Positions 45,576-62,493 of a stretch of DNA of 64,000 nt are shown piece by piece. The stretch is from positions 672,545 through 736,544 of the forward strand of contig DASRHP010000009.1 in assembly GCA_035650475.1 (NCBI GenBank), read 5' to 3'. The number at the start of each line of letters is the position of its first letter. The first letter of the stretch is position 1. The notes under the pieces were generated by a model, which was given only the letters and a program-made list of their open reading frames with translations, made no database searches and was not told where the DNA came from. This stretch comes from Candidatus Binataceae bacterium. GTDB lineage: Bacteria > Desulfobacterota > Binatia > Binatales > Binataceae. A program made the translations under genes and the position numbers.

Positions 45576-46685
45576 ATGATTGCGCAGATGAGAGGGGGGC
45601 GCGATGGAGATAAGGGCCGCGGCGGGGGCCCGCGCCCACCGGGCGCGGGCCCCCGCCGCGGCAGGCAGACCCGGGGCTGGCCGTACGCGCCGCATGCGCC
45701 GCGCGCCCACGGCGCCGGCGCGGCCGCGTATGGCGGCGCGCCCGGGCAGGGGCGCGGCCGCCGCCGGCATCCGCCGCGGACGCCTGGCCCCGCGACCACG
45801 ACAGGGGCGGCCGGCGGCGCGCCGAGTTCGACGCGCCGCCCGCCGCCTCATCCCGCGCTCGCGGGCCCGCCTGCGGCAAGCGCTGCGCCAATTGCGGGTG
45901 CCTCATCGCGCGAGCTGGTATTCGGCGCGGAGCCCGTCCACGAGCTCGCCGCCGCCGCGCCTGAGGCCGTGCGCGCCCTGTATGTACGCGACGATCTGCG
46001 CGAGCGCTTTGCCGCCGATATCGAGCGTGTCCGAGCGGCGGGCGGACAAATCGTGCCGGCCGCCGCGGCTGCGCTTGCGCGAATGGCGGGCGCCGAGGCG
46101 CGCCATCAGGGCATCGTCGCGCTCATCCGCGAATACAACTACGCCGGCTTCGATGAGGTAGTCGCCGAAAAGCCCGACCCGCTGTTGCTGGTGGACGGAG
46201 TCAGCGATCCGCGCAACCTCGGCGCGCTGCTGCGCTCGGCCGAGTGCGCCGGCGTGCGCGCCGTGGTCCTCGCGCGCGACCGCACGGTGGGACTTACGCC
46301 GGCCGCGATCAAGTCGTCCGCCGGCGCGTGGGTGCATCTGAAGATCGCGCGATGCGGCAACGTCGCGCGCGCGCTGGAAGATCTCAAGGAGGCCGGCTAT
46401 TGGGTCGCGGCGCTCGCACCCGACGGGCCGGTCGAGCTTTACGATCTCGATACCACGCGTCGGCTCGTGCTGGTCGTCGGCTCCGAGGAGCACGGCGTGC
46501 GCGGCATCGTGAGGAAGACCGCGGATTTCGTCGTGCGCATTCCGATGCGCGGGCGGATCGAGTCACTCAACGTGTCGGTGGCGGCGGCAGTGGCGCTGTT
46601 CGAGGTCGCGCGCCGGCGCGCCGCGGCGACGCCACGCGCCGCGGAAGCCGCGGACGTTGCGCAGAGCGGGGAGGGGACATGCTGA
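45576..46685 (+). CDS. rlmB: TrmH/SpoU-family rRNA methyltransferase (RlmB-type)
   Basis: 369 residues. The catalytic SpoU region is clear: VDGVSDPRNLGALLRSAECAG, AIKSSAGAWVHLKIAR, LVVGSEEHGVRGIV and IPMRGRIESLNVSVAAAV (motifs 1-3, knotted fold). A substrate-binding part precedes it (~110-190, starting ELVFGAEPVHEL). RlmB-type enzymes 2'-O-methylate a guanosine of 23S rRNA. Residues ~1-109 are a Gly/Arg/Pro-rich stretch that does not belong to the family; it carries a 45-base palindrome. ATG 45588 is an alternative start. No in-frame ATG, GTG or TTG is seen just before residue 110. Confidence 0.85.
   Translation: MIAQMRGGRDGDKGRGGGPRPPGAGPRRGRQTRGWPYAPHAPRAHGAGAAAYGGAPGQGRGRRRHPPRTPGPATTTGAAGGAPSSTRRPPPHPALAGPPAASAAPIAGASSRELVFGAEPVHELAAAAPEAVRALYVRDDLRERFAADIERVRAAGGQIVPAAAAALARMAGAEARHQGIVALIREYNYAGFDEVVAEKPDPLLLVDGVSDPRNLGALLRSAECAGVRAVVLARDRTVGLTPAAIKSSAGAWVHLKIARCGNVARALEDLKEAGYWVAALAPDGPVELYDLDTTRRLVLVVGSEEHGVRGIVRKTADFVVRIPMRGRIESLNVSVAAAVALFEVARRRAAATPRAAEAADVAQSGEGTC
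45617..45661. repeat. 45-base GC palindrome near the start of rlmB
   Basis: Bases 45617-45637 are the exact reverse complement of 45641-45661; three bases (ACC) form the loop. The 21-base arm begins CCGCGGCGGGGG. The pair sits 41 bases into the rlmB frame, where the RNA could fold into a very stable hairpin that affects translation, transcription or sequencing. Confidence 0.88.
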
Positions 46686-46927
46686 TTCTCAAGCCCGGAT
46701 GCGAGTGCTGCGACCGCGACCTTGCGCCGCAGTCGCTCGACGCCATGATCTGCTCGTTCGAGTGCACGTTTTGCCGCGAGTGCGCGGAAACGAAGCTGAA
46801 TGGCCGCTGTCCGAACTGCGGCGGCGAGCTGGTGCGCCGCCCGGTGCGCCCGGCCGACAAATTGGCGGCGTTTCCAGCTTCCACGCAGCGGGTGTTCAAG
46901 CCGGCCGGATGCGCCAAGGTCGCTTGA
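46679..46927 (+). CDS. DUF1272 zinc-ribbon-like small protein
   Basis: 82 residues starting MLILKPGCECCDRDLAP, then AMICSFECTFCRECAE, RCPNCGGELVRRPVRPAD. The CECC, CSFECTFCxxC and CPNCGG cysteines are diagnostic of DUF1272; they probably bind zinc. Function unknown. Its ATG overlaps the rlmB end by seven bases, with GGGGA before it, so the two are translationally coupled. Confidence 0.9.
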   Translation: MLILKPGCECCDRDLAPQSLDAMICSFECTFCRECAETKLNGRCPNCGGELVRRPVRPADKLAAFPASTQRVFKPAGCAKVA

Positions 46928-47032
46928 GCGGCCGCGCCGGCTTCGACGCGCACACGAAACGGTTGCCGGTGGGCGGTCGCGGGCGTTTGCGCGCCTGCCC
47001 CGAGCGTGCGAGGCTTTGCCGCGGGAGAGGCG

Positions 47033-48481
47033 ATGATGAAGGGCGATCTTGCAAACCTTGACGCGACTGAGCAGGCGCAACTGGTCCGCAAAAAGAAGGT
47101 GTCACCGCTCGAGCTGGTTGACGCCGCCATCGCGCGGATCGAGCGGGTGAACCCCCAGCTAAATGCCGTGATCACGCCGCTGTTCGACAAGGCGCGCGAG
47201 CAGGCCAAAAGCGACGCTCTGCCCCAGGGGCCGTTTCGCGGCGTGCCGTTCCTGCTCAAGGACCTGATCTGCGCCTCGGCCGGTGACCCGTTGTACAACG
47301 GGATGCGCCTGATGCGCGACGCCGGTATCGTCGCGCCCTACGACACCTACCTTGCGGCAAAGTTCAGGGCTGCTGGATTCATCTGCCTGGGCAAGACCAA
47401 CACGCCCGAGCTCGGCCTCAACGCGACGACCGAGCCCGAGGCCTTCGGCCCTTCGCGCAACCCGTGGCATACGGAGCATTCAACCGGCGGCTCCAGCGGC
47501 GGGTCGGCCGCCGCTGTCGCGGCGCGGATGGTCGCAGTTGCACACGCCAATGACGGCGGCGGCTCGATCCGTATCCCCGCCAGCGAATGCGGCCTGGTCG
47601 GACTCAAACCATCGCGCGGGCGTGTCTCGTGGGGCCCCGACATGGGCGACGCGTGGCACGGGCTGGCCATCGAGGGCGTGGTGACACGCTCGGTGCGCGA
47701 TGTCGCCGCCGTGCTCGATGCAATCGCCGGCAACATGCCGGGCGATCCTTATGCCGCGCCGCCGCAACGCCGACCGTTCGCCAAGGAACTCAGCGCCAAG
47801 GTCGGGCGCATGCGTGTGGGCGTGATGAAGCGCACGCCGCTCGGCGGCGGCGAGCTCCATCCTGACTGCCTCGCGGCGGTCGAGGACGCCGCGCGCCTTA
47901 TCGAGTCGCTGGGACACGCGGTCGAGGAGTCCCATCCGGCGGCGCTCGACGAGCCCGACGTCTCCCGATGCTTCAACGACGTCGTCTGCGGCCATGCCGT
48001 GTTCGCGCTGGAGCAGATCGGCGCGCTGCTCGGCAGAAGGCTCAACGCCGAGGACGTCGAGCTGTGGACGTGGTCGGTGGCCGAGCGCGGATTTTCGATG
48101 CCGGTCGGACAGTATCTGGCGGCGATCCAGTGGCTTCAGGTATGGAGCCGGCGGGTGGCGCAATGGTGGAGCGACGGCTTCGACCTGCTGTTGACCCCGA
48201 CCATCGCAGCGCCGCCGCCGCCGCTGGGAACGCTGGTAGCGAAGCCTGAGGATCCGGCGGCTGGGTGGGCGCGGCTGATGGCGCTGATCCAGTTCACACC
48301 CCAGTACAATGCGACGGGCCAGCCTGCGATCTCGCTGCCGCTGAGTTGGAACGCGCAGGGGCTGCCGATAGGAATCCAGTTGGTGGCTGGCTTCGGGCGC
48401 GAAGATCTGCTGATACAGGTCGCGGCGCAGCTTGAGCAGGCGCGGCCGTGGAAGGACCGGCGCCCGCCGATTTGCGCCTGA
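47033..48481 (+). CDS. amidase signature family protein
   Basis: 482 residues from ATG 47033 (ATGATG; GAGAGGCG precedes). The Ser-cisSer-Lys triad is visible: Lys in [13 protein letters not shown], cis-Ser in [18 protein letters not shown], and nucleophile Ser in [24 protein letters not shown]. The protein resembles GatA, AtzF or 6-aminohexanoate amidases; there is no gatB or gatC next to it, so a stand-alone amidase is likelier than the tRNA amidotransferase. Substrate unknown. No signal peptide. Confidence 0.92.
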   Translation: MMKGDLANLDATEQAQLVRKKKVSPLELVDAAIARIERVNPQLNAVITPLFDKAREQAKSDALPQGPFRGVPFLLKDLICASAGDPLYNGMRLMRDAGIVAPYDTYLAAKFRAAGFICLGKTNTPELGLNATTEPEAFGPSRNPWHTEHSTGGSSGGSAAAVAARMVAVAHANDGGGSIRIPASECGLVGLKPSRGRVSWGPDMGDAWHGLAIEGVVTRSVRDVAAVLDAIAGNMPGDPYAAPPQRRPFAKELSAKVGRMRVGVMKRTPLGGGELHPDCLAAVEDAARLIESLGHAVEESHPAALDEPDVSRCFNDVVCGHAVFALEQIGALLGRRLNAEDVELWTWSVAERGFSMPVGQYLAAIQWLQVWSRRVAQWWSDGFDLLLTPTIAAPPPPLGTLVAKPEDPAAGWARLMALIQFTPQYNATGQPAISLPLSWNAQGLPIGIQLVAGFGREDLLIQVAAQLEQARPWKDRRPPICA

Positions 48482-48624
48482 GTGCGACCCGAACCGAGCC
48501 TCGCACGCGCCGGGATATCCGGCGGCCGCGCGACGTAGCGGCGCGATCAACATGTCCATCGCGGCGTTCGACGCGGCAAGCGAGGCTTCGCAGCGTGACG
48601 AGGGGGCTCCAGGTCGTCCCGCGC

Positions 48625-48653
48625 TTGACACTCTTTTGGGGCGGGCATAAAAG
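48625..48653 (+). promoter_or_regulatory. sigma-70-type promoter for the tRNA-rpmG-secE-nusG cluster
   Basis: TTGACA at 48625-48630 matches the -35 consensus; TAAAAG at 48648-48653 is the -10 candidate, with a 17-base spacer. Initiation near 48660 would lie 14 bases before the first tRNA. Confidence 0.6.
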
Positions 48654-48673
48654 CGTTAGTTTACGATCCGTGG

Positions 48674-48745
48674 GCCGATGTAGCTCAACGGTAGAGCAAC
48701 TGACTTGTAATCAGTAGGTTGGCGGTTCGATTCCGCCCATCGGCT
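48674..48745 (+). tRNA. tRNA-Thr (anticodon TGT)
   Basis: GCCGATG (48674-48680) pairs with CATCGGC (48738-48744); discriminator T. The anticodon stem ACTGA/TCAGT frames loop CTTGTAA with anticodon TGT, and the T arm has GGTTCGATTCC. CCA is not encoded. Confidence 0.96.
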
Positions 48746-48769
48746 TTGATTACAAGCGTGCGTTGGAGC

Positions 48770-48855
48770 GGAGAGGTTCCCGAGCGGCCAAAGGGAGCAG
48801 ACTGTAAATCTGCCGGCTTATGCCTTCGGAGGTTCGAATCCTCCCCTCTCCACCA
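48770..48855 (+). tRNA. tRNA-Tyr (anticodon GTA)
   Basis: GGAGAGG (48770-48776) pairs with CCTCTCC (48845-48851), then A and encoded CCA. The loop CTGTAAA gives anticodon GTA; the long variable arm (CCGGCTTATGCCTTCGG) is typical of class II tRNA-Tyr. Confidence 0.97.
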
Positions 48856-48870
48856 ATCAATGTTGCGCGG

Positions 48871-48946
48871 GCGGGAATAGCTCAGTTGGTAGAGCGCGAG
48901 CCTTCCAAGCTCGGGGTCGCGGGTTCGAATCCCGTTTCCCGCTCCA
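48871..48946 (+). tRNA. tRNA-Gly (anticodon TCC)
   Basis: GCGGGAA (48871-48877) pairs with TTCCCGC (48936-48942), followed by T and CCA. The anticodon loop CTTCCAA gives TCC. The D loop TCAGTTGGTAGAG and T loop GGTTCGAATCC are normal. Confidence 0.97.
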
Positions 48947-48989
48947 TGCCTCGCTCACGGCCCGGCGGCGAGACCGGCAATGGACGCGG

Positions 48990-49062
48990 GCCCATGTAGC
49001 TCAGTCGGCAGAGCACTTCCTTGGTAAGGAAGAGGTCACGGGTTCGATTCCCGTCGTGGGCT
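48990..49062 (+). tRNA. tRNA-Thr (anticodon GGT)
   Basis: GCCCATG (48990-48996) pairs with CGTGGGC (49055-49061) with one T-G pair, discriminator T and no encoded CCA. The loop TTGGTAA gives anticodon GGT. It is the fourth tRNA in the cluster, followed directly by rpmG rather than tuf. Confidence 0.96.
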
Positions 49063-49113
49063 TTCAGATTCTGGCGGCCGCAAGGCGCGCCGTAAGGACA
49101 GGTTTAAGGGGCG

Positions 49114-49266
49114 ATGCGAGACTTGATAGGTCTGGCGTGCGATAGCTGCAAAAGGCGCAATTACACGACGACCAAGAATAAGAAGCGACAGACCGAAAAA
49201 TTCGTGATCAAGAAGTTCTGCCCGAGTTGCCGCTCGCATACCGCTCATCGCGAGGTCAAGGTCTGA
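49114..49266 (+). CDS. rpmG: 50S ribosomal protein L33
   Basis: A 50-residue protein in a short open frame: MRDLIGLACDSCKRRNYTTT, continuing KNKKRQTEKFVIKKFCPSCR and ending HREVKV. Four cysteines in two CxxC pairs suggest a zinc-binding (C+) form of L33. It is preceded by AAGG and lies between tRNA-Thr and tRNA-Trp. Confidence 0.96.
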   Translation: MRDLIGLACDSCKRRNYTTTKNKKRQTEKFVIKKFCPSCRSHTAHREVKV

Positions 49267-49350
49267 ACACCGCTGGTTCAACGCGGGCCGCCGGCGCGGC
49301 TATCGCGTCCGGGCGGCGGGCGCTATTATTCTGAGCGGGGCTGTTACGGA

Positions 49351-49428
49351 GGGTCAGTAGCTCTAATTGGATAGAGCATCGGACTCCAAATCCGAGGGTT
49401 GCAGGTTCGAATCCTGCCTGGCCCGCCA
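49351..49428 (+). tRNA. tRNA-Trp (anticodon CCA)
   Basis: GGGTCAG (49351-49357) pairs with CTGGCCC (49418-49424) with a T-G pair, followed by G and encoded CCA. The stem CGGA/TCCG holds loop CTCCAAA with anticodon CCA. It precedes secE, the usual position. Confidence 0.96.
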
Positions 49429-49475
49429 ACCTCCCGCTTGGTCGACCGGCACGAGACTTGAATCCGGCTATCATT

Positions 49476-49679
49476 ATGGATAGGCTGAAAAGTTACCTCG
49501 ATCAGGCGGTCAGCTTTGTCAAGGAAGCGTGGGCGGAACTTCTGAAGGTCCACTTTCCTTCGCCCCGGGAGACGGCACAGGCGACCTTCGTGGTGGTGAT
49601 TCTGACGCTGGTGATGGCGATGTGGCTGGGGCTGGCGGACTTCGCGGCCACCCGCGTGGTGCGCAGCCTTCTGGGCTAG
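49476..49679 (+). CDS. secE: preprotein translocase subunit SecE
   Basis: 67 residues from ATG 49476. The amphipathic start MDRLKSYLDQAVSFVKEAWA contains the conserved ELLKVHFPSPRETAQATFVV junction (in two parts), then one membrane helix VVILTLVMAMWLGLADF. SecE stabilises SecY. The TTG at 49458 would add six residues. It precedes nusG by 92 bases, as in most bacteria. Confidence 0.94.
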   Translation: MDRLKSYLDQAVSFVKEAWAELLKVHFPSPRETAQATFVVVILTLVMAMWLGLADFAATRVVRSLLG

Positions 49680-49771
49680 GCCCGGATCGCGCTGCGGATG
49701 GGATGCTCGGCGCGCGTCGGCGACGCTGATCAACTGACGCGAATCGGGCCGAGGCGGCTCAGCATTGTGAG

Positions 49772-50359
49772 ATGGCAGACGTAGCATCAACCACGGCAGC
49801 GGGCGAAGCCAAGGCGGCCGGCACTGCGGCCAAGAAATGGTACGTGGTGCATACCTACTCGGGCTACGAGCAGAAGGCCAAGGCCGCGCTCGAGGAGCGG
49901 GTGCGCGCACTCAAGTTGGAGGACAAGATCGGCGAGATCCTCGTACCGGTGGAGCGGGTGCAGGAGTTGGGCAAAGGCGGCCAGCGCAAGATCTCAAGCC
50001 GCAAGTTCTTCCCCGGCTACATCTTCGTCAACATGGAGCTGACCGACGAGACCTGGCACGTGGTCAAGAACACGCCCAAGATCACGGGCTTCGTCGGCCA
50101 CTCGACCCAGCCGCCGGAAGTGCCCGAGTCCGAAGTGCGCGAGATCACGCAGCAGATGGAAGAGGGCGCGCTGCGGCCCAAACCCAAGGTGCTGTTCGAG
50201 GTGGGCGAGGCGGTCAAGGTTATCGACGGCCCCTTCCAGGACTTCAACGGGACCGTCGAGGAAGTGCGCCCGGAAAAAGGGAAGGTGCGAGTGCTGATCT
50301 CGATCTTCGGCCGCGCCACGCCGGTCGAGCTCGACTTCGTGCAGGTGGAGAAATCTTAA
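49772..50359 (+). CDS. nusG: transcription termination/antitermination protein NusG
   Basis: 195 residues. The NGN domain shows [20 protein letters not shown] and [20 protein letters not shown]; the KOW domain is [20 protein letters not shown] with [18 protein letters not shown]. NusG links RNA polymerase to Rho or the ribosome. A short Ala-rich N-terminal extension of about 20 residues precedes the core. Confidence 0.97.
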   Translation: MADVASTTAAGEAKAAGTAAKKWYVVHTYSGYEQKAKAALEERVRALKLEDKIGEILVPVERVQELGKGGQRKISSRKFFPGYIFVNMELTDETWHVVKNTPKITGFVGHSTQPPEVPESEVREITQQMEEGALRPKPKVLFEVGEAVKVIDGPFQDFNGTVEEVRPEKGKVRVLISIFGRATPVELDFVQVEKS

Positions 50360-50486
50360 GGCTCAAGGCGGCAGGCGCCGCCCCATCCCCCATCGCAGGC
50401 CGACGCGGGGCGTCGGCGGCGGTGCGCGGGTGGGACGATGCGGCCGGGGCCGCGTGGGACGCGGCGGATCGGGAAGCAACGGTCAG

Positions 50487-50912
50487 ATGGCGAAGAAAGT
50501 CGTCGGTCAAATAAAGCTGCAAATTCCGGCGGGGGCGGCCAACCCTTCGCCGCCGGTCGGCCCTGCGCTCGGCCAGCGCGGCGTCAATATCATGGAGTTT
50601 TGCAAGGCCTTCAATGCGCAGACCCAGGCCATGGCGGGACTGGTCATCCCGGTGATCGTCACGGTGTACGCCGACCGTTCGTTTACCTTCGTGACCAAGA
50701 GCCCGCCGGCCTCGATCCTGTTGCTCAAAGCGGCCGGCGTCGAGAAGGGTTCGGCAACTCCCAACAAGAACAAGGTAGGCAAGGTAACCCGCAAGCAGGT
50801 CGAGGAGATCGCGAAGACCAAGTTGAAGGATCTGACCGCCGCTGATCTCGAGGCGGCGGTGCGTACGGTCGCGGGCACCGCGCGCTCGATGGGTATCGAA
50901 GTCGTCGAGTAG
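50487..50912 (+). CDS. rplK: 50S ribosomal protein L11
   Basis: 141 residues from ATG 50487: [20 protein letters not shown], then [33 protein letters not shown] and the C-terminal [20 protein letters not shown]. Conserved GTPase-centre features are present. The upstream codons in the same frame are not L11-like. Gap from nusG is 127 bases. Confidence 0.97.
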   Translation: MAKKVVGQIKLQIPAGAANPSPPVGPALGQRGVNIMEFCKAFNAQTQAMAGLVIPVIVTVYADRSFTFVTKSPPASILLLKAAGVEKGSATPNKNKVGKVTRKQVEEIAKTKLKDLTAADLEAAVRTVAGTARSMGIEVVE

Positions 50913-50972
50913 GACAACCGCGGCGCGCGTTGCCGCGGCGGCAAGGCGGGCAACGCGAAGCGGGCAGGAAAG

Positions 50973-51680
50973 ATGGCAGGCAAGAAATATCGCGAGGCGG
51001 CCAAACAGATCGATCCCGAAAAGCGCTACTCACTGGAGGAGGCGCTGCGGCTGGTCGTCGCCAACAAGGTGGCCAAGTTCGACGAGACGGTCGAGATGGC
51101 GGTGCGGCTCAACGTCGATCCGCGCCAGGCCGACCAGAACGTGCGAGGCACCGTCGTGCTCCCCAACGGCACCGGCAAGGTGGCGCGCGTGCTGGTGCTG
51201 GCCAAGGGCGAGAAGGAGCGCGAGGCGCGCGAGGCCGGCGCAGACTACGTCGGCAGCGACGACCTCATCAAGCGCATCCAGGAGGAAAACTGGCTCGAGT
51301 TCGACCGTGTAATCGCCACGCCCGACGTGATGGGCGCGGTCGGGCGGATCGGCAAGATCCTCGGTCCGCGCGGCCTCATGCCCAATCCACGCGTCGGCAC
51401 CGTGACCTTCGACGTCGCCAAGGCGGTCGCCGAAGTCAAGGCGGGCAAGGTTGACTACCGGGTCGATAAGGCCGGCGTGATCCATGCGCGCATCGGCAAG
51501 GTGAGCTTCGGCGAGGCCAAGCTGGTGCAGAACGCACGCGCGCTGCTCGAGGCGATCGTGCGCTCCAAGCCGTCCACCGCCAAGGGCAATTACGTCAAGA
51601 GCGTGACGGTGAGCTCGACGATGGGGCCCGGCGTGAAGGTTGACACGGGCGAGGCGCGCACGGTGGCCGCGGCGGCCTAG
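50973..51680 (+). CDS. rplA: 50S ribosomal protein L1
   Basis: 235 residues: [78 protein letters not shown] and [14 protein letters not shown]. All are L1 landmarks. In many bacteria L1 also binds its own mRNA; no clear mimic of the 23S site was looked for in detail. Sixty bases after rplK. Confidence 0.97.
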   Translation: MAGKKYREAAKQIDPEKRYSLEEALRLVVANKVAKFDETVEMAVRLNVDPRQADQNVRGTVVLPNGTGKVARVLVLAKGEKEREAREAGADYVGSDDLIKRIQEENWLEFDRVIATPDVMGAVGRIGKILGPRGLMPNPRVGTVTFDVAKAVAEVKAGKVDYRVDKAGVIHARIGKVSFGEAKLVQNARALLEAIVRSKPSTAKGNYVKSVTVSSTMGPGVKVDTGEARTVAAAA

Positions 51681-51693
51681 GGGGAATCGCAGG

Positions 51694-52230
51694 ATGCGCA
51701 AGGAACAGAAGAGCGCGGTGGTGAGCGAACTGGCCGAGAAGATGGGCCGCGCCAGTATCGCGCTGGTTTCGGAATATCGCGGGATGAGCGCGGGCGAGGC
51801 CACCGAGGTGCGCCGCCGCCTGCGCGCCGTGCGCGGCGAACTGCGCATGGCCAAGAACACGTTGGTGCGCCGCGCGATCAAAGGGACGCCGTTCGCACCG
51901 CTCGAGGACAAGCTGGGCGGCCCGGTCGGAATCATCCTGAGCTACGCCGACCCGATCGAGCTGGCGAAGACCGTCACCGGGATGCGTGAGCTGGGCGATA
52001 AATTCAAGCTGCGCGGCGGGGTGCTCGAGGGCAAGGCGCTCGCGGCCGAGGAGGTCCAGGCGCTGGCCGCGATGCCGCCGCGCGAAGTTATCCTCGCTCA
52101 GCTGCTCGGGCTTATCGCGGCGCCGGCGACCCGCCTGGTGCGCCTGCTCAACGAGCCAGGGTCGGCCCTGGCGCGCCTGATCGACGCGGCAGGCAAGACC
52201 AAGAACGAGGCGACGCCGGCCGAGGCTTAA
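51694..52230 (+). CDS. rplJ: 50S ribosomal protein L10
   Basis: 178 residues from ATG 51694 (GGGGGAA before it): MRKEQKSAVVSELAEKMGRA, IALVSEYRGMSAGEATEVRR, AKNTLVRRAI and LARLIDAAGKTKNE. L10 anchors L7/L12 dimers on the ribosome. It lies only 13 bases after rplA, so there is no room for the usual L10-binding leader between them. Confidence 0.96.
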   Translation: MRKEQKSAVVSELAEKMGRASIALVSEYRGMSAGEATEVRRRLRAVRGELRMAKNTLVRRAIKGTPFAPLEDKLGGPVGIILSYADPIELAKTVTGMRELGDKFKLRGGVLEGKALAAEEVQALAAMPPREVILAQLLGLIAAPATRLVRLLNEPGSALARLIDAAGKTKNEATPAEA

Positions 52231-52375
52231 ACCGCCGGACTCAGCCATCGCACGGAGCGAAAGACTCGGCGCAAGGCGCATCCAAATTATCAGAAATCGA
52301 ACAGGGCTTTCGGGGGCGCTCCCACATACCTTCCCCGGACGCCGGCTGCGATGAAGCAAAGAGAGGAACCCTCAG

Positions 52376-52774
52376 ATGTCGGAAGGAACACAGATCAGCC
52401 GCGATCAGGTCAAGGACTTCCTGAAGAACATGAGCCTGATGGAAGCGGCGGCCTTGGTCAAAGAGCTCGAGCAGGAGCTCGGCGTTTCGGCGGCGGCGCC
52501 CGTGGCGGTGGCGGCGGCGGCACCGGCGGCCGGGGGCGCGGCTGCGGCGCCGGCACCGGAGAAGGATGAATTCACCGTGATGCTGACTGGGGCGGGCGAC
52601 AAGAAGATCCAGGTGATCAAGGTCGTGCGCGAGCTGACCGGCCTGGGACTGAAGGAGGCCAAGGACTTGGTTGACGGCGCGCCCAAGCCGGTCAAGGAAG
52701 GCGTGAGCAAGGCCGAGGCGGAGGAGATTCAGAAGAAGCTGGTGGAGGCGGGAGCGACGGTCGAGCTGAAGTAA
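52376..52774 (+). CDS. rplL: 50S ribosomal protein L7/L12
   Basis: 132 residues: an N-terminal dimerisation helix ([20 protein letters not shown]), an Ala/Pro/Gly hinge and the C-terminal domain [51 protein letters not shown]. It recruits translation GTPases. GAGAGG is its ribosome binding site. The 145-base gap to rplJ is long and might hold its own promoter. Confidence 0.97.
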   Translation: MSEGTQISRDQVKDFLKNMSLMEAAALVKELEQELGVSAAAPVAVAAAAPAAGGAAAAPAPEKDEFTVMLTGAGDKKIQVIKVVRELTGLGLKEAKDLVDGAPKPVKEGVSKAEAEEIQKKLVEAGATVELK

Positions 52775-52862
52775 GCAGGGCCGACGGATTCGACACGGAT
52801 TGGACATCGCGGAATCGGGCTGGGCGGCGCGGCGGCAAAGCTGCGCGGCACGGCCCGCTTTT

Positions 52863-52905
52863 GCCGTTTTGACGGCGCATCGCGCGGCGGGCGTACGGCC
52901 CGCCG
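52863..52905 (+). other. two hairpins in the rplL-rpoB gap (possible attenuator/processing site)
   Basis: GCCGT/ACGGC (52863-52876) forms a small stem, and CGGCGGGC (52885-52892) pairs with GCCCGCCG (52898-52905) around a GTACG loop. No U tract follows, so full termination is unlikely. The corresponding E. coli gap carries an attenuator and an RNase III site; similar use here is inference. Confidence 0.4.
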
Positions 52906-52967
52906 CCCGCGCGCCGATGCGACGTTTGGCGTAGGGCGCGCGCGCGGCGGCGTCCAGCGAGGTGGCA

Positions 52968-57080
<4,113 letters not shown>

Positions 57081-57098
57081 CCTAGGGAGCAAACGGGG

Positions 57099-61364
<4,266 letters not shown>

Positions 61365-61399
61365 CTTGACGGCTTCGATACTTTAAATAGTTATGTTCA

Positions 61400-61434
61400 C
61401 CCCAAGGGCCACTCCGCCCTTGGGGGGTTTATTT
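61400..61434 (+). terminator. intrinsic terminator 1 after rpoC
   Basis: CCCCAAGGGC (61400-61409) pairs with GCCCTTGGGG (61416-61425), loop of six, followed by GGTTTATTT. It ends the secE-to-rpoC unit. Confidence 0.8.
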
Positions 61435-61469
61435 GAGCAGACGGTTCCCGCCCGCTGCGGCGGGTTAGG

Positions 61470-61504
61470 CCGGCTCGGAGGGAACGCTCCGGGCCGGGTT
61501 TTTT
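61470..61504 (+). terminator. intrinsic terminator 2 before rpsL
   Basis: An 11-bp stem pairs CCGGCTCGGAG (61470-61480) with CTCCGGGCCGG (61487-61497), one G-U pair, loop GGAACG, followed by GTTTTTT. A smaller CCCGCC/GGCGGG stem lies just upstream. It may act as terminator or as an attenuator for rpsL. Confidence 0.75.
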
Positions 61505-61574
61505 CGACCGGCATTGCCAGCTGCGGCGGAGAGGGACACCGCCCAGCCAAGGACGCAGTCCCGATAGAGACGAC

Positions 61575-61946
61575 GTGCCGACCATCAACCAGCTCATCCG
61601 CCAGGCGCGCATCAAGAAGCGCTACAAGATAAGCGCGCCGGCCCTGCAAGGCTCGCCGCAAAAGCGCGGCGTATGCACGCAGGTCAAAACCACCACGCCC
61701 AAGAAGCCCAACTCGGCATTGCGCAAGGTCGCACGGGTGCGCTTGTCCAATGGCTACGAGGTCAACACCTACATTCCGGGCGTCGGGCACAATCTGCAGG
61801 AGCACTCGGTGGTCCTGATTCGCGGTGGCCGCGTCAAGGACCTGCCCGGGGTGCGCTACCACGTCATTCGCGGCACGCTGGACTCCATCGGCGTGCAGGA
61901 ACGGCGCAAGGGCCGCTCCAAGTACGGCTCCAAGAAGCCCAAGTAA
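61575..61946 (+). CDS. rpsL: 30S ribosomal protein S12
   Basis: 123 residues from GTG 61575: [60 protein letters not shown]. The Lys residues that change in streptomycin resistance (TPKKPNS and GRVKDLP) are wild type. The first gene of the str unit; its leader contains the hairpins above. rpsG follows eight bases after the stop. Confidence 0.98.
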   Translation: MPTINQLIRQARIKKRYKISAPALQGSPQKRGVCTQVKTTTPKKPNSALRKVARVRLSNGYEVNTYIPGVGHNLQEHSVVLIRGGRVKDLPGVRYHVIRGTLDSIGVQERRKGRSKYGSKKPK

Positions 61947-61954
61947 GCACTCCC

Positions 61955-62425
<471 letters not shown>

Positions 62426-62493
62426 GTGAGGAATTTTTCTAGGCGGTTGCGTGGTTGAGCAAGCCGACCGACCGGAAGTTGCAGAAGTTGTAG

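Noticed and set aside
44979-45906. Minus-strand Arg/Ala-rich open frames opposite the rlmB extension
   Set aside because: They consist almost wholly of Arg, Ala, Gly and Pro from the GC-rich palindromic stretch and have no motif.
61393-61632. 79-codon open frame over the rpoC-rpsL gap
   Set aside because: It covers two terminator hairpins and the rpsL start; no coding signal.
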